From the NCBI GenBank assembly GCA_028712695.1, contig JAQTQZ010000015.1, positions 1 through 64,000 of the forward strand: a stretch of 64,000 bases of DNA, in the 5' to 3' direction. The notes under the pieces are model-generated. The model searched no databases, was not told the origin of the DNA, and saw only the letters and a list, made by a program, of their open reading frames with translations. Positions within the stretch are counted from its first letter, which is position 1. Every line of letters begins with the position of its first letter. Shown one piece after another: positions 40,889 through 51,099 of the stretch. Origin of the DNA: Methylovulum sp. (lineage in GTDB: Bacteria > Pseudomonadota > Gammaproteobacteria > Methylococcales > Methylomonadaceae). Made by a program: the position numbers and the translations under genes.

Positions 40889-43627
40889 ATGTCCCAACAG
40901 TCCGAAAAACGCCTAATCCTAGTTGACGGCTCGTCATTTTTATTCCGCGCCTACCATGCCATTCCACCGCTAACCAGCCCCAGCGGCCAGCCTACCAATG
41001 CGATACACGGTGTCACCAGTATGCTGCGCAAGCTGATAGCCGAATACCACAGCGACTATATCACCGTAGTGTTTGACGCACCGGGCAATACTTTCCGCAA
41101 CGACCTTTACGCCGAATACAAAGCCCATCGCCCGCCGATGCCGGACGATTTGCGCGTACAAATCGAGCCATTGCACAACATTATCCGTGCAATGGGGCTG
41201 CCGTTGATTATCGAATCCAACATAGAAGCTGACGATGTGCTCGGCATCTTGGCCTTACACGCCGCAGAACAAGGCTACAATGTGATCATTTCCACTGGCG
41301 ACAAGGATATGGCACAACTGGTCAATGAGCAGATTATCCTGGAAAACACCATGACCAACACACGTATGGATAGCCAAGGCGTGATCGACAAGTTCGGTGT
41401 CAGACCAGACCAAATCATTGATTATCTGGCATTAATAGGCGATACCGTCGATAACATACCGGGCGTGCCAAAAGTCGGCCCGAAAACGGCGGCAAAATGG
41501 TTGGAGCAGTACGGCACCTTAGAAAATCTGATGGCTAACGCCAATGAAATAAAAGGCAAAATTGGCGAAAACCTCCGCGCCAGCCTGGATCAATTGCCAT
41601 TGGCGAAGCAATTGACCACTATCAGATGTGACCTGGATTTGCCTTACGATATGGAAGACTTGAAGCAGCAACCCTTGGACAAGGCGGAATTGAAAAATCT
41701 GCTGGCTGAACTGGGATTTTCATCATGGCTAAAATTGCTTGATACGCCTTCGAATAAACCTAATCTGGATTCGGTTGAACCAGTCACTGTAGTTGTTGAC
41801 GACAAACCTGAGGCAATCGCACCAGAGTACGAAAGCATCCTGACCGAAATGCAATTCAACCATTGGTTTAAACAGCTTGAACAAGCCGAACTGTTTGCCT
41901 TTGACACCGAAACCACCAGTTTGGATTACAGCAAGGCACAAATCGTTGGTGTTTCTTTTGCCATAACAGCCGGCAAAGCGGCCTATGTACCGTTGGCGCA
42001 TGATTATCCAGGGGCTCCGCAACAGCTTGACCGAACCGAAATCTTGGAAAAATTGCGCCCGTTGTTGGAAAACCCACATAAAGCCAAGGTGGGCCAAAAT
42101 CTCAAATATGACAGCCATGTATTGGCAAACCACGGTATCACCCTGCGCGGCATTGCCCACGACACCATGCTGGAATCGTACGTGCTCAACAGCACTGCGA
42201 CCAAACACAACATGGATGATCTGGCCAAACATTATTTAGGGGTGACAACTATCCATTATGAAGATGTCGCCGGAAAAGGCGCCAAACAAATCCCGTTTCA
42301 GGAAGTCGCACTAGAACAAGCCACGCCTTATGCCGCTGAAGACGCCGATATTACTTTGCAGTTACACCAAGAGCTTTCGGTAAAATTAAAACAGCACCCT
42401 ACCCTGCACCATTTATACACAGACATCGAGATTCCGCTGATTGGCGTGCTCGTGCGTATTGAGCGCAACGGCGTGCTGATTGACACCGCCATGCTGGCCC
42501 AACAAAGCCTGGAACTGGCGAACCTCATCATCAGCCTTGAACAACACGCGCACGATCTGGCCGGGCGCACGTTTAACCTCGGTTCACCCAAACAGATCCA
42601 AGAAATCCTTTACGATCAGCTAAAGCTGCCGGTGTTAAAGAAAACCCCCAAAGGCCAGCCGTCCACCGAAGAATCGGTGCTGCAAGAATTGGCTATTGAA
42701 TATCCACTGCCCAAACTGATTCTGGAATACCGCAGCTTAAGCAAGCTTAAATCCACTTACACCGACAAGTTGCCGCAACAATTGGATGACAAAACCGGAC
42801 GTGTCCATACCTCTTATCATCAGGCGGTTGCCGCCACCGGTAGGTTGTCATCTTCAGACCCTAACCTGCAAAACATCCCGATACGCAGTGAAGAAGGCCG
42901 CAAAATACGCCAGGCATTTATCGCCCCGCAAGGCTATAAAATCGTCGCCGCCGATTATTCGCAAATTGAGCTGCGCATCATGGCGCATTTGTCGGCGGAT
43001 AGCGGCTTGTTGAAAGCGTTCAGTGCCGGTGAAGACGTCCATCGTGCCACTGCCGCCGAAGTGTTTGGTGTTGCTCCCGACCAAGTAACCAATGACTTGC
43101 GCCGTTCCGCCAAAGCCATTAATTTCGGCCTGATTTACGGCATGTCATCGTTCGGTTTGGCCCAACAACTAGGCTTGTCACGCGGCCAAGCGCAAGCTTA
43201 TATCGACTTGTATTTTGCCCGTTACCCCGGCGTTAAAAATTACATGGACACCATCCGCGAACAAGCCCGTGAACAAGGATACGTGGAAACCCTGTTCGGC
43301 AGGCGTTTATATCTGCCAGAAATCAAATCGCGTAACGCCGCCATGCGCCAATACGCCGAACGCACCGCCATCAACGCGCCAATGCAAGGCACCGCCGCCG
43401 ACATTATTAAGCGGGCGATGATAACGACGGATCATTGGTTAGCTAGCGGACAAGCAGATGCCAAAATGATTATGCAGGTGCATGATGAATTGGTGTTTGA
43501 AGTCGCCGAAGATCAAGTGGCGCATTGCACGGCATCGATTAGAAAACTGATGTGCTCGGCCGCCGAGCTTAACGTGCCATTAGTGGTTGATGTAGGGGTT
43601 GGTGATAATTGGGACGAGGCGCATTAA
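40889..43627 (+). CDS. polA: DNA polymerase I
   Basis: 912 residues, the normal length. The 5'-3' exonuclease fills the first 290 residues (LVDGSSFLFRAYHAIPPLTS, GDKDMAQLV, IPGVPKVGPKTAAKWL). The 3'-5' proofreading domain has its acidic residues (FAFDTETTSLDYS, YAAEDADITLQ). The polymerase domain shows VAADYSQIELRIMAHLS, RRSAKAINFGLIYGMSSFGL and QVHDELVFEV. It removes RNA primers and repairs DNA. A single, separate gene. Confidence 0.97.
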   Translation: MSQQSEKRLILVDGSSFLFRAYHAIPPLTSPSGQPTNAIHGVTSMLRKLIAEYHSDYITVVFDAPGNTFRNDLYAEYKAHRPPMPDDLRVQIEPLHNIIRAMGLPLIIESNIEADDVLGILALHAAEQGYNVIISTGDKDMAQLVNEQIILENTMTNTRMDSQGVIDKFGVRPDQIIDYLALIGDTVDNIPGVPKVGPKTAAKWLEQYGTLENLMANANEIKGKIGENLRASLDQLPLAKQLTTIRCDLDLPYDMEDLKQQPLDKAELKNLLAELGFSSWLKLLDTPSNKPNLDSVEPVTVVVDDKPEAIAPEYESILTEMQFNHWFKQLEQAELFAFDTETTSLDYSKAQIVGVSFAITAGKAAYVPLAHDYPGAPQQLDRTEILEKLRPLLENPHKAKVGQNLKYDSHVLANHGITLRGIAHDTMLESYVLNSTATKHNMDDLAKHYLGVTTIHYEDVAGKGAKQIPFQEVALEQATPYAAEDADITLQLHQELSVKLKQHPTLHHLYTDIEIPLIGVLVRIERNGVLIDTAMLAQQSLELANLIISLEQHAHDLAGRTFNLGSPKQIQEILYDQLKLPVLKKTPKGQPSTEESVLQELAIEYPLPKLILEYRSLSKLKSTYTDKLPQQLDDKTGRVHTSYHQAVAATGRLSSSDPNLQNIPIRSEEGRKIRQAFIAPQGYKIVAADYSQIELRIMAHLSADSGLLKAFSAGEDVHRATAAEVFGVAPDQVTNDLRRSAKAINFGLIYGMSSFGLAQQLGLSRGQAQAYIDLYFARYPGVKNYMDTIREQAREQGYVETLFGRRLYLPEIKSRNAAMRQYAERTAINAPMQGTAADIIKRAMITTDHWLASGQADAKMIMQVHDELVFEVAEDQVAHCTASIRKLMCSAAELNVPLVVDVGVGDNWDEAH

Positions 43628-43671
43628 CCAAGAGCCTGTCCAAATTCCCTGAAAGTGTTGCAGATTGGCAA

Positions 43672-43691
43672 AGGCGACCGGTTGGTCGCCT
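43672..43691. repeat. GGCGACC palindrome downstream of polA
   Basis: AGGCGACC, GGTT, GGTCGCCT: an 8-base stem with a 4-base loop between the polA and alpha-E genes. A related GGCGAC-CATCAA-GTCGCC hairpin stands at 57116-57133, flanking the other side of the Anbu island. Confidence 0.55.
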
Positions 43692-43807
43692 GATTGGAAT
43701 GGGCCGAACAGCATCGGCACAACCAAAAATTCAAGCCGTTTATTACTTTGAGCCTGGGGTTCGGAGGGCAATCCGCGCAGAATGGCTTGAACCAACCGCA
43801 TTGGCCT

Positions 43808-44746
43808 TCACTCGTCCGTCATCCTTAAAAACCAGTTATCGGCAATTTGTTGATGCAGCTCACCTAACTTGTTTTGCAAATCATCCAAGATCCCGCGCAG
43901 TTGCAATTGCGTGGTTTGATGGGTGTCAATCGCCTGCACATAACGTTCCAGCTCGACCAATTTTTCAGGCAAGCCATCGTGATTGGGCAGCTGGTTAAGG
44001 CTATCGGAAATTTCCACCAGACAGCAACTGATTGACCTGGGCAAGGTTTTATCCAGCAATAAAAAATTAAGCACATCATCGCCTTTAATCCGGCTACGGA
44101 CATGTTGGCGATACATGAGCAACGCGTTCAACGCGGTCAGGATATTCATCCACAAAATGGTTTCATAAAGGCGCAATTCTTCACTGCGTGATTCAGACAA
44201 CAACAATGATGCCAGATCCAGAATGCGGCTGGTCATATCCGCCCGTTCAAGGTTTCTGCCCAAACGGATAAAACGGTAAGGATGGTGATGGCTCATATAG
44301 CCCGATAACAGGCCGGTAAAGCGTTGGCAACCCCTAAGGATTTCGTTAAGAAAGGCTATCCGGCTACTGCGGCTTGAAATGGCATCCAAGTTATTTTTGG
44401 TGAACAGGTACATTTCGTTGACCTGTTCCCACGCTTCGTCGGGCAACAATTCGCGGGTGGTGCGGATATTTTCCCTAGCCGCAGACAATGATGAAAACAA
44501 AGAACCTGAATACCCAAGATCGGTCAGCAGAAACCGGGTGACATTACGTTCATTCTCCAATTTGTTGGCTTCATGGAATTTTTTTTCTGAGCCGCTAATA
44601 CTGATAAGTTGCTGCCAGCCCATTTCCACGCCTTTGGGCAAGTCCATCAACAAATTCATATGCACACTGACCAGTTTAGCGGTGTTTTCAGTGCGCTCCA
44701 TATAACGTGCAAGCCAATACAGGCGTTCAGCCGAGCGGGATAACAT
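43808..44746 (-). CDS. Alpha-E domain protein
   Basis: A 312-residue all-helical protein that begins MLSRSAERLYWLARYMERTE, the alpha-E signature, and continues ARENIRTTRELLPDEAWEQV, then GYMSHHHPYRFIRLGRNLER and ADMTSRILDLASLL. Alpha-E proteins always go with circularly permuted ATP-grasp enzymes and are thought to be partners in peptide synthesis. It overlaps the start region of the ATP-grasp stop by one base. Function known only by association. Confidence 0.9.
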   Translation of the reverse strand: MLSRSAERLYWLARYMERTENTAKLVSVHMNLLMDLPKGVEMGWQQLISISGSEKKFHEANKLENERNVTRFLLTDLGYSGSLFSSLSAARENIRTTRELLPDEAWEQVNEMYLFTKNNLDAISSRSSRIAFLNEILRGCQRFTGLLSGYMSHHHPYRFIRLGRNLERADMTSRILDLASLLLSESRSEELRLYETILWMNILTALNALLMYRQHVRSRIKGDDVLNFLLLDKTLPRSISCCLVEISDSLNQLPNHDGLPEKLVELERYVQAIDTHQTTQLQLRGILDDLQNKLGELHQQIADNWFLRMTDE

Positions 44747-46197
44747 CAGCGCCCCTCCATATTAATAATCCAAGTGTCTTTACTACCGCCGCCTTGCGAG
44801 GAATTGACCACCAGCGAGCCTTTTTTCAAGGCGACCCGGGTAAGGCCACCAGCGGTTACAAAGGTTTTTTCGCCTTGTAGGATAAAGGGCCGCAAATCAA
44901 TATGGCGGGGTTCCAGTTTGCCTTTGCACAAGGTGGGCGCCGTGGAAATGGACAGCGTAGGCTGGGCAATGTAATTGCGTGGGTCGGCTTGAATGACTTT
45001 ACGGAACGCCTCAACTTGTTTGGCTGTGGCATGCGGCCCTACCAACATGCCATATCCCCCTGATTCATTCGCCGGTTTTACCACCAGTTCTGCCAAGTGC
45101 CCCAACACATAATCCATATCGTCTTTGTTGCTGCACAGATAAGTCGGCACGTTCGGCAATATCGGCTCTTCATTTAGATAATAGCGGATCATTTCCGGTA
45201 CATAAGCATACACGACCTTATCATCGGCAACGCCCGCACCGGGCGCGTTTGCCAACGCGACATTACCCGCTTTCCATGCCCTCATCAGGCCGCGCACGCC
45301 CAAAGCGGAATCTTTACGGAACACTTCAGGATCAAGAAAATCATCGTCTATGCGCCGGTAAATGACATCCACTTTTTCCAAGCCTTCAACCGTACGCATG
45401 TACACGCAGTCATCCTGTTTAACAACCAAATCACCGCCTTCAACCAGTTGCGCACCCATTTGTTGGGCTAAATAAGCGTGTTCGAAATAAGCCGAGTTGT
45501 AAATGCCTGGCGTCAGCACGACAATTTGTGGTTTGCCATTATGGTGCGTGGCAATAGAGGACAACATATCCTGTAGTTGGGTGGGATAATCATCTATCGG
45601 TAGGATATTGATGTCTTGCAACAATTCAGGAAACACGCGCTTAGTGATGACACGGTTTTCCAGCATATAGGAAACGCCGGACGGGACGCGCAAATTGTCT
45701 TCCAACACATACATAATGCCATCTTTATCGCGCACCAAATCAGTGCCACAAATGTTTGCCCAAACAGAATGGCTGGGCTTCATCCCGACACATTCTTTAC
45801 GAAAATTCTTGGAGCTGTTGATGGTTTCGCTGGGTATTTTGCCATCTTTAATGAATTGTTGTTCGTCATAAACATCGCTGATAAAACAATTTAATGCCGT
45901 CAAACGTTGTTTTAAACCTTTTTCGATGATGCGCCATTCCCGAGCGTCAATTATTCGCGGAATAATATCAAAGGGCCAGGCCCGGTCGATATTGCCTTCA
46001 TCGCTATAAACAGTAAAGGTAATGCCCATTTCCATGATCGCCAGCTCGGCAGCCATTTTACGTTTGTCAATATCGCTTTTTTTCAACGAATTTAGATATT
46101 GACATAAGCTGTGGCTGACCGGACGCGGCTGAAACTCTGAATGCATCAGTTCATCATAAGCGACATCGGTTTTATAGTTTTCCCAGATTGATTTCAT
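44746..46197 (-). CDS. Circularly permuted ATP-grasp protein
   Basis: 483 residues with RRIDDDFLDPEVFRKDSALG, then AGNVALANAPGAGVADDKVV and VVKPANESGGYGMLVGPHAT, the ATP- and metal-binding core of the circularly permuted type 2 ATP-grasp family. The family forms amide bonds in predicted peptide tags or peptide metabolites. It is a separate copy of the enzyme whose fused form lies at 51100. The gene starts at 46197 and points away from the DUF2126 gene over a long non-coding gap. Confidence 0.9.
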   Translation of the reverse strand: MKSIWENYKTDVAYDELMHSEFQPRPVSHSLCQYLNSLKKSDIDKRKMAAELAIMEMGITFTVYSDEGNIDRAWPFDIIPRIIDAREWRIIEKGLKQRLTALNCFISDVYDEQQFIKDGKIPSETINSSKNFRKECVGMKPSHSVWANICGTDLVRDKDGIMYVLEDNLRVPSGVSYMLENRVITKRVFPELLQDINILPIDDYPTQLQDMLSSIATHHNGKPQIVVLTPGIYNSAYFEHAYLAQQMGAQLVEGGDLVVKQDDCVYMRTVEGLEKVDVIYRRIDDDFLDPEVFRKDSALGVRGLMRAWKAGNVALANAPGAGVADDKVVYAYVPEMIRYYLNEEPILPNVPTYLCSNKDDMDYVLGHLAELVVKPANESGGYGMLVGPHATAKQVEAFRKVIQADPRNYIAQPTLSISTAPTLCKGKLEPRHIDLRPFILQGEKTFVTAGGLTRVALKKGSLVVNSSQGGGSKDTWIINMEGR

Positions 46198-47551
46198 GGC
46201 TATTCATAATAGGAATTAATTTTAAATTAAATAGAGCATGAACTGTGCCATACTCACAACCCTAACACTTAAATCAAGACCGGCATTAGCCATTTAACAC
46301 TTACTAACACAAGATTATAAATAATTAAGCTTCCTGAGTCTTTTTCCACCCATTTTATATAGCAAAACGAATCTTATTATACAAGGCAAGATATTAATGC
46401 CTTTGCCGTTTTTTTAGCCTATTTTTCAAAAAAATGATACCAAAGCTAAAATATACACCTCATTACCGCTAACAATAGCTCTATCTCCATGCGCTTTATT
46501 TTGGTGCCTTACCGATCCAGTAAGGTGCAACAATAATTTGATACAGATAGTCGGCTATACGCCTATCGCTTGCGCAAACAGAAATTAAACTAAGGTAAAT
46601 ATTTCCAGACAACTGTGAACACATTTTAAAAGTGGCCGCGTATCCGCTCACATTATTTTAAAACATGTGCTGAGCCGTTAGTGGTAATTACAAGAGTAAT
46701 AATGATAGGCAAAAAAAACGCGTCACCTAATTTTTTAGGTGACGCGTAGGTGCTTTATATAAAAGCAACTATTACACGAGGAGGTAGAACACGCCGATGA
46801 ATGCGTAAAATATACAAAGCATTTATGATGCCAATATTTCTTATACCTCATAATAAACTGATAATTCTAGCCTTTATTTTATTTGCTGTTTTTTTTAACC
46901 ATTTTTTTGTTTATTTGCACCGCAAAATCACCCGTTATGGCCGTTATGGTGCAATTTTACTAACGTCGCTATTATGCACAGTATTTGATAGCGAAGTAGC
47001 TTAAATATTTGTAAGCTAACTGGCGCACTGGATTTCTATTGACGAAAAAATAAAAATTAACTTTTAATTATTATTGTTTTTTAAGAATATTTATCTGGTA
47101 CAGTGTTTGCTTAATAATTTTAAAGAGTATTCATAGAACATGTTTTAAAAGCCGTGCGAGCAATATGGGGGAGTATAACATAGGGCTTTCTGGCGCCGCG
47201 CACCATCCTCTCCTGAGCCTGCCAAGGGACGGTAATCGGGTCGTGCAGCCGCATTTTAAACGCGTTCATTAGAAAAACGGGCAGGACCATGAATATATCC
47301 GGCACATTAATGGCCCAACATTAGATACGCACAACCTGAATTGATTGTTCATAAGGCCAAGTTAAGATAACCGCTTTACTTACTCTCATAAACCATTTAA
47401 AAACAACTGCAACCCTCCAAGACTGTGGTGTGAAAAGATCCAAAACACGCGTGCACTTTGATGCAAAGTTTGTTTTGGGCTTTTTGTGTATTGTTCTGGA
47501 AAGATACGTAATATCTTTAAGCAACTTCTTAAACAGGCAAGGAAAACGATT
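46198..47551. other. Long non-coding stretch inside the Anbu island (about 1.35 kb)
   Basis: The start of two divergent operons. AT-rich, with one strong hairpin (46719-46746). A 67-residue ORF at 46801-47004 is hydrophobic but has no good ribosome-binding site; a 61-residue minus-strand ORF at 47120-47305 looks like chance. I see no convincing gene. Both promoters of the island should lie here. Confidence 0.45.
46719..46746 (-). terminator. Strong hairpin, minus-strand terminator form
   Basis: CGCGTCACCTAA and its exact complement flank TTTT. Eight A lie on the left, a U8 tail for a minus-strand RNA. No obvious minus-strand gene stands to its right, so it may end a small RNA. Confidence 0.7.
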
Positions 47552-50500
47552 ATGACAATTAAAGTGGCCCTCCGTCACAAAACCATCTACCACTTTGATC
47601 GGGCGGTATCCCTGTCGCCCCATGTGTTCCGCTTGCGTCCGGCGGTGCATAGCCGCACGCCGATTAAAGGCTACAGCTTACGCATTGAGCCTAAAGAACA
47701 TTTTATCAACTGGCAGCAAGACCCTTTCGGCAATATTTTGGCACGCGTGGTGTTCCCTGAAAAATGCCGCACGCTCAGCGTTGAAGTCGAAGTCATCGCC
47801 GATATGACCGTCATCAATCCATTCGATTTTTTCGTCGAGGAATATGCTGAAAATTATCCGTTTAGCTATGAAAAACAATTGGCTAAAGAGTTGCAACCAT
47901 ATTTGGAAGCGACCGAAAACGGTGAACTGTTAACGAAATGGGTTGCGGCGTTTGATTTAAAAAAACGCCCTATCAATGACTTTTTAGTTGATGTGAACCG
48001 CGCACTGTTTTTGGCCATCAGCTATAACATCCGCATGGAAGTCGGCATCCAAAGTTGTGAGGAAACCTTGGAAAAACGTAGCGGCTCATGCCGGGATTCT
48101 GCTTGGCTGCTAGTACAGATACTACGCCACCTAGGGCTGGCGGCGCGGTTCGTGTCGGGTTATTTGGTGCAATTGACCGCCGACATCAAATCGCTGGACG
48201 GCCCGTCCGGCCCTGAACAGGATTTCACCGATTTACATGCCTGGACTGAAGTGTATATCCCGGGTGCCGGTTGGATTGGTCTCGACCCTACCTCCGGTTT
48301 GCTGGCAGGCGAAGGGCATATCCCGCTCGCCTGTACGCCAAGTCCCGCCAGTGCAGCACCGGTCAGCGGTGCGACTGACAAATGCGAAGTGGAATTTGAG
48401 TTCAGCAATACCGTTGAACGTCTCCACGAAGACCCGCGCGTCACCAAACCTTATACCGATGAGCAGTGGTATGCCATAGATGCGCTTGGGCAACAAGTGG
48501 ACAGGCAATTTATTGCTGATGACGTCAAACTGACCATGGGCGGTGAACCGACCTTTGTTTCTGTCGATGACATGGAAGGCGATGAATGGAATACACACGC
48601 TGATGGTGCACATAAGCGCGAACGCGCACAAGAATTGACCAAGCGCTTGCGGGATGTGTTCGCAAAAGGTGCAATGCTGCATTACGGACAAGGCAAATGG
48701 TACCCTGGGGAGCCTGTACCACGCTGGCAATACGGTATATTCTGGCGCAAAGATGGCACGTCTGTCTGGCGTAATCCCGACTTGCTTGCCGATATTAATA
48801 AGGACTACAACTATACGGCAAAGCACGCGCTATTATTTATTCAACAACTCACCCAGCACTTGGGCGTCAAACAACATTATGTCTCCCGGGCCTATGAAGA
48901 TAGTTTTTATTATTTATGGCAAGAAGGTACTCTGCCAGAAAACATCAACCCCTTAAAATGTAATCTGAAGGATTCGATTGAGCGTAAAACCTTAACCAAA
49001 CTGCTCGATGCCGATTTAGGCCAGCCGACAGGTTTTGCTTTGCCGCTTAAATGGAACTGGTTTGGACAAAGCTGGCAAAGCGGCCCGTGGGATTTTCGGC
49101 GTGGGCAAATGTTCCTGATCCCAGGTAATTCACCCATGGGCATGCGTATGCCGCTTAACAGCCTGCCTTGGGTTGCGCCGGACAAACGCGATACCCAAGA
49201 ACCACAAAGCCTGTTTACCGACTTGCCTGAACTGGGGGATTATTACGGTGAAGTCACCCGCCGTTACAGCCATTTTGAGGAAAAACCTAACGAGCACCCC
49301 GAAATTGTCGGACAAGAACCGGGCGATGTGACAACGCCGCATGTTGAAGTGCCCCATACGGCGGTTTGCGTGGAACCACGGGATGGTCGGCTGCATATTT
49401 TTATGCCACCGCTGACCTTGCTGGAACATTACCTCGAATTGATTGCTGCGGTTGAAGCAACCGCAGCAAAACTGGCGATGCCAGTAGTGCTTGAAGGCTA
49501 TGAGCCCCCCCGCGATTACCGGATTGAGCGACTGATGGTGACACCCGACCCGGGCGTTATCGAAGTCAATATCCACCCCTCAAAAAGCTGGCAAGAACTG
49601 GTCGACAAAACAACCACTTTATATGAACAGGCCTTCCAAGTCCGGTTAGGCACGGAAAAATTCATGCTGGATGGCCGTCATACTGGCACTGGCGGTGGCA
49701 ACCATATTACCATCGGCGCGGAATCGCCGGTTGACAGCCCGATATTACGCCGTCCTGATATGCTACGTAGCTTAGTGACTTACTGGCAACATCATCCAGG
49801 TTTGTCTTATCTGTTTTCCGGCATGTTTATCGGCCCGACCAGCCAAGCACCACGTGTTGATGAAGGCCGGGACGAAAAATTATATGAGCTGGAAATCGCC
49901 TTCCAACAAATCCCCGAAGGCGAAGTCCCTGCGCCATGGCTGGTTGACCGCCTGCTCCGGCATTTATTGACCGACATCACCGGCAACACGCACCGCGCCG
50001 AATTCTGTATCGACAAACTGTATTCACCGGATAGCGCCACAGGCCGGTTAGGTATCTTGGAACTGCGCGCCTTTGAAATGCCGCCTCATGCACGCATGTC
50101 GCTGGTGCAAATGGTCTTGCTGCGCTCGCTGATAGCATGGTTCTGGCGTAACCCCTATAAACACGATCTGATACGCTGGGGTACCGAGCTGCACGACCGC
50201 TTTATGCTGCCCCACTATGTCCGCGAAGACATGAAGCATGTCATTAAGGACCTGCAACGTGCCGGTTACGGTTTTGAACTGGAATGGCTGGATCCGTTTT
50301 TTGAATTCCGCTTTCCACGCTACGGCACGACAATGATCGATGATATGGAACTGGAGTTACGGTTTGCCATTGAACCTTGGCACGTCTTGGGCGAAGAGGT
50401 GAGCAGCACCGGCACGGCGCGTTATGTCGATTCATCGGTGGAACGCGTGCAGGTCAAAGTGACGGGTTTTACCGAAGGCCGTTATGTGTTGGCCTGTAAC

Positions 50501-50950
50501 GGCCGCCGCCTGCCGTTACGCAACAGCAAACGGCAAGGTGAATATGTCGCAGGGGTGCGCTACCGTGCGTGGCAACCCCCATCAGCACTGCACCCGACCA
50601 TCATGCCGCATGTGCCACTGGTGTTTGATGTGATTGATACGTGGAACGGCCACGCGGTCGGCGGTTGCACTTACCATGTCGCCCATCCCGGCGGGCGCAG
50701 TTATGATGCCTTTCCGGTCAACAGCTTCGAGGCGGAAGCCCGCCGCATCACCCGCTTCTGGGATTATGGCCATACTCCGGGCGTCGTCATCCGGCCACCG
50801 TTATCCGCATCGCCATCAGAGCCATCGGATAAACCATTAGTAAACAACTTCGTCGTCACCGATGCTGCGCCTCGGCCTATGGCACCACCGCCCGAAGAAT
50901 TGAGCGAGGAATATCCGTTTACGCTGGATTTGCGGCATAGGAACCGGTAG
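47552..50950 (+). CDS. Transglutaminase-DUF2126 protein
   Basis: 1132 residues from ATG 47552, the first strong start (GGAAAACG before it). The first 290 residues are a transglutaminase-like cysteine peptidase: GSCRDSAWLLVQILRHLGLA (Cys near 178), DLHAWTEVYIPGAGW (His near 228), GLDPTSG (Asp near 245). The rest is DUF2126, a large domain seen only with such transglutaminases (TMGGEPTFVSVDDMEGDEWN, GGGNHITIGAESPVDSPILR, GILELRAFEMPPHARMS). DUF2126 resembles glutamine-synthetase-like ligases in some motifs, by family knowledge. Role: probably cuts or makes the peptide of this system. Confidence 0.92.
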   Translation: MTIKVALRHKTIYHFDRAVSLSPHVFRLRPAVHSRTPIKGYSLRIEPKEHFINWQQDPFGNILARVVFPEKCRTLSVEVEVIADMTVINPFDFFVEEYAENYPFSYEKQLAKELQPYLEATENGELLTKWVAAFDLKKRPINDFLVDVNRALFLAISYNIRMEVGIQSCEETLEKRSGSCRDSAWLLVQILRHLGLAARFVSGYLVQLTADIKSLDGPSGPEQDFTDLHAWTEVYIPGAGWIGLDPTSGLLAGEGHIPLACTPSPASAAPVSGATDKCEVEFEFSNTVERLHEDPRVTKPYTDEQWYAIDALGQQVDRQFIADDVKLTMGGEPTFVSVDDMEGDEWNTHADGAHKRERAQELTKRLRDVFAKGAMLHYGQGKWYPGEPVPRWQYGIFWRKDGTSVWRNPDLLADINKDYNYTAKHALLFIQQLTQHLGVKQHYVSRAYEDSFYYLWQEGTLPENINPLKCNLKDSIERKTLTKLLDADLGQPTGFALPLKWNWFGQSWQSGPWDFRRGQMFLIPGNSPMGMRMPLNSLPWVAPDKRDTQEPQSLFTDLPELGDYYGEVTRRYSHFEEKPNEHPEIVGQEPGDVTTPHVEVPHTAVCVEPRDGRLHIFMPPLTLLEHYLELIAAVEATAAKLAMPVVLEGYEPPRDYRIERLMVTPDPGVIEVNIHPSKSWQELVDKTTTLYEQAFQVRLGTEKFMLDGRHTGTGGGNHITIGAESPVDSPILRRPDMLRSLVTYWQHHPGLSYLFSGMFIGPTSQAPRVDEGRDEKLYELEIAFQQIPEGEVPAPWLVDRLLRHLLTDITGNTHRAEFCIDKLYSPDSATGRLGILELRAFEMPPHARMSLVQMVLLRSLIAWFWRNPYKHDLIRWGTELHDRFMLPHYVREDMKHVIKDLQRAGYGFELEWLDPFFEFRFPRYGTTMIDDMELELRFAIEPWHVLGEEVSSTGTARYVDSSVERVQVKVTGFTEGRYVLACNGRRLPLRNSKRQGEYVAGVRYRAWQPPSALHPTIMPHVPLVFDVIDTWNGHAVGGCTYHVAHPGGRSYDAFPVNSFEAEARRITRFWDYGHTPGVVIRPPLSASPSEPSDKPLVNNFVVTDAAPRPMAPPPEELSEEYPFTLDLRHRNR

Positions 50951-50992
50951 GCCGTTAGCTTGAGACGTACCCACAAGACATAAAAAGCAATA

Positions 50993-51033
50993 AACCCCAA
51001 CAGGGATAATCATGATTGTTGGGGTTCTTTTTT
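50993..51033 (+). terminator. Terminator after the DUF2126 gene
   Basis: AACCCCAACA and TGTTGGGGTT with a 14-base loop and T6. It stops or weakens transcription into the next gene, so the following fusion gene probably has its own promoter. Confidence 0.8.
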
Positions 51034-51099
51034 ATGCCCCAAAGGCTATGCCTCAACCTACACTTCTGGAAAAACTGAATACATATAAAGGGCTATATC

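Noticed and set aside
46201..46600. Sigma-54 promoter in the Anbu gap
   Set aside because: TGGTGCC-type words occur, but not at the required spacing to a GC-type -12 element.
46801..47004. 67-residue hydrophobic ORF in the Anbu gap
   Set aside because: The nearest GGAGG is too far from the ATG and the sequence is AT-rich, so hydrophobic codons arise by chance. Not listed as a gene.
47120..47305. 61-residue minus-strand ORF
   Set aside because: No family pattern or ribosome-binding site; it could be an old gene fragment but the evidence is too thin.
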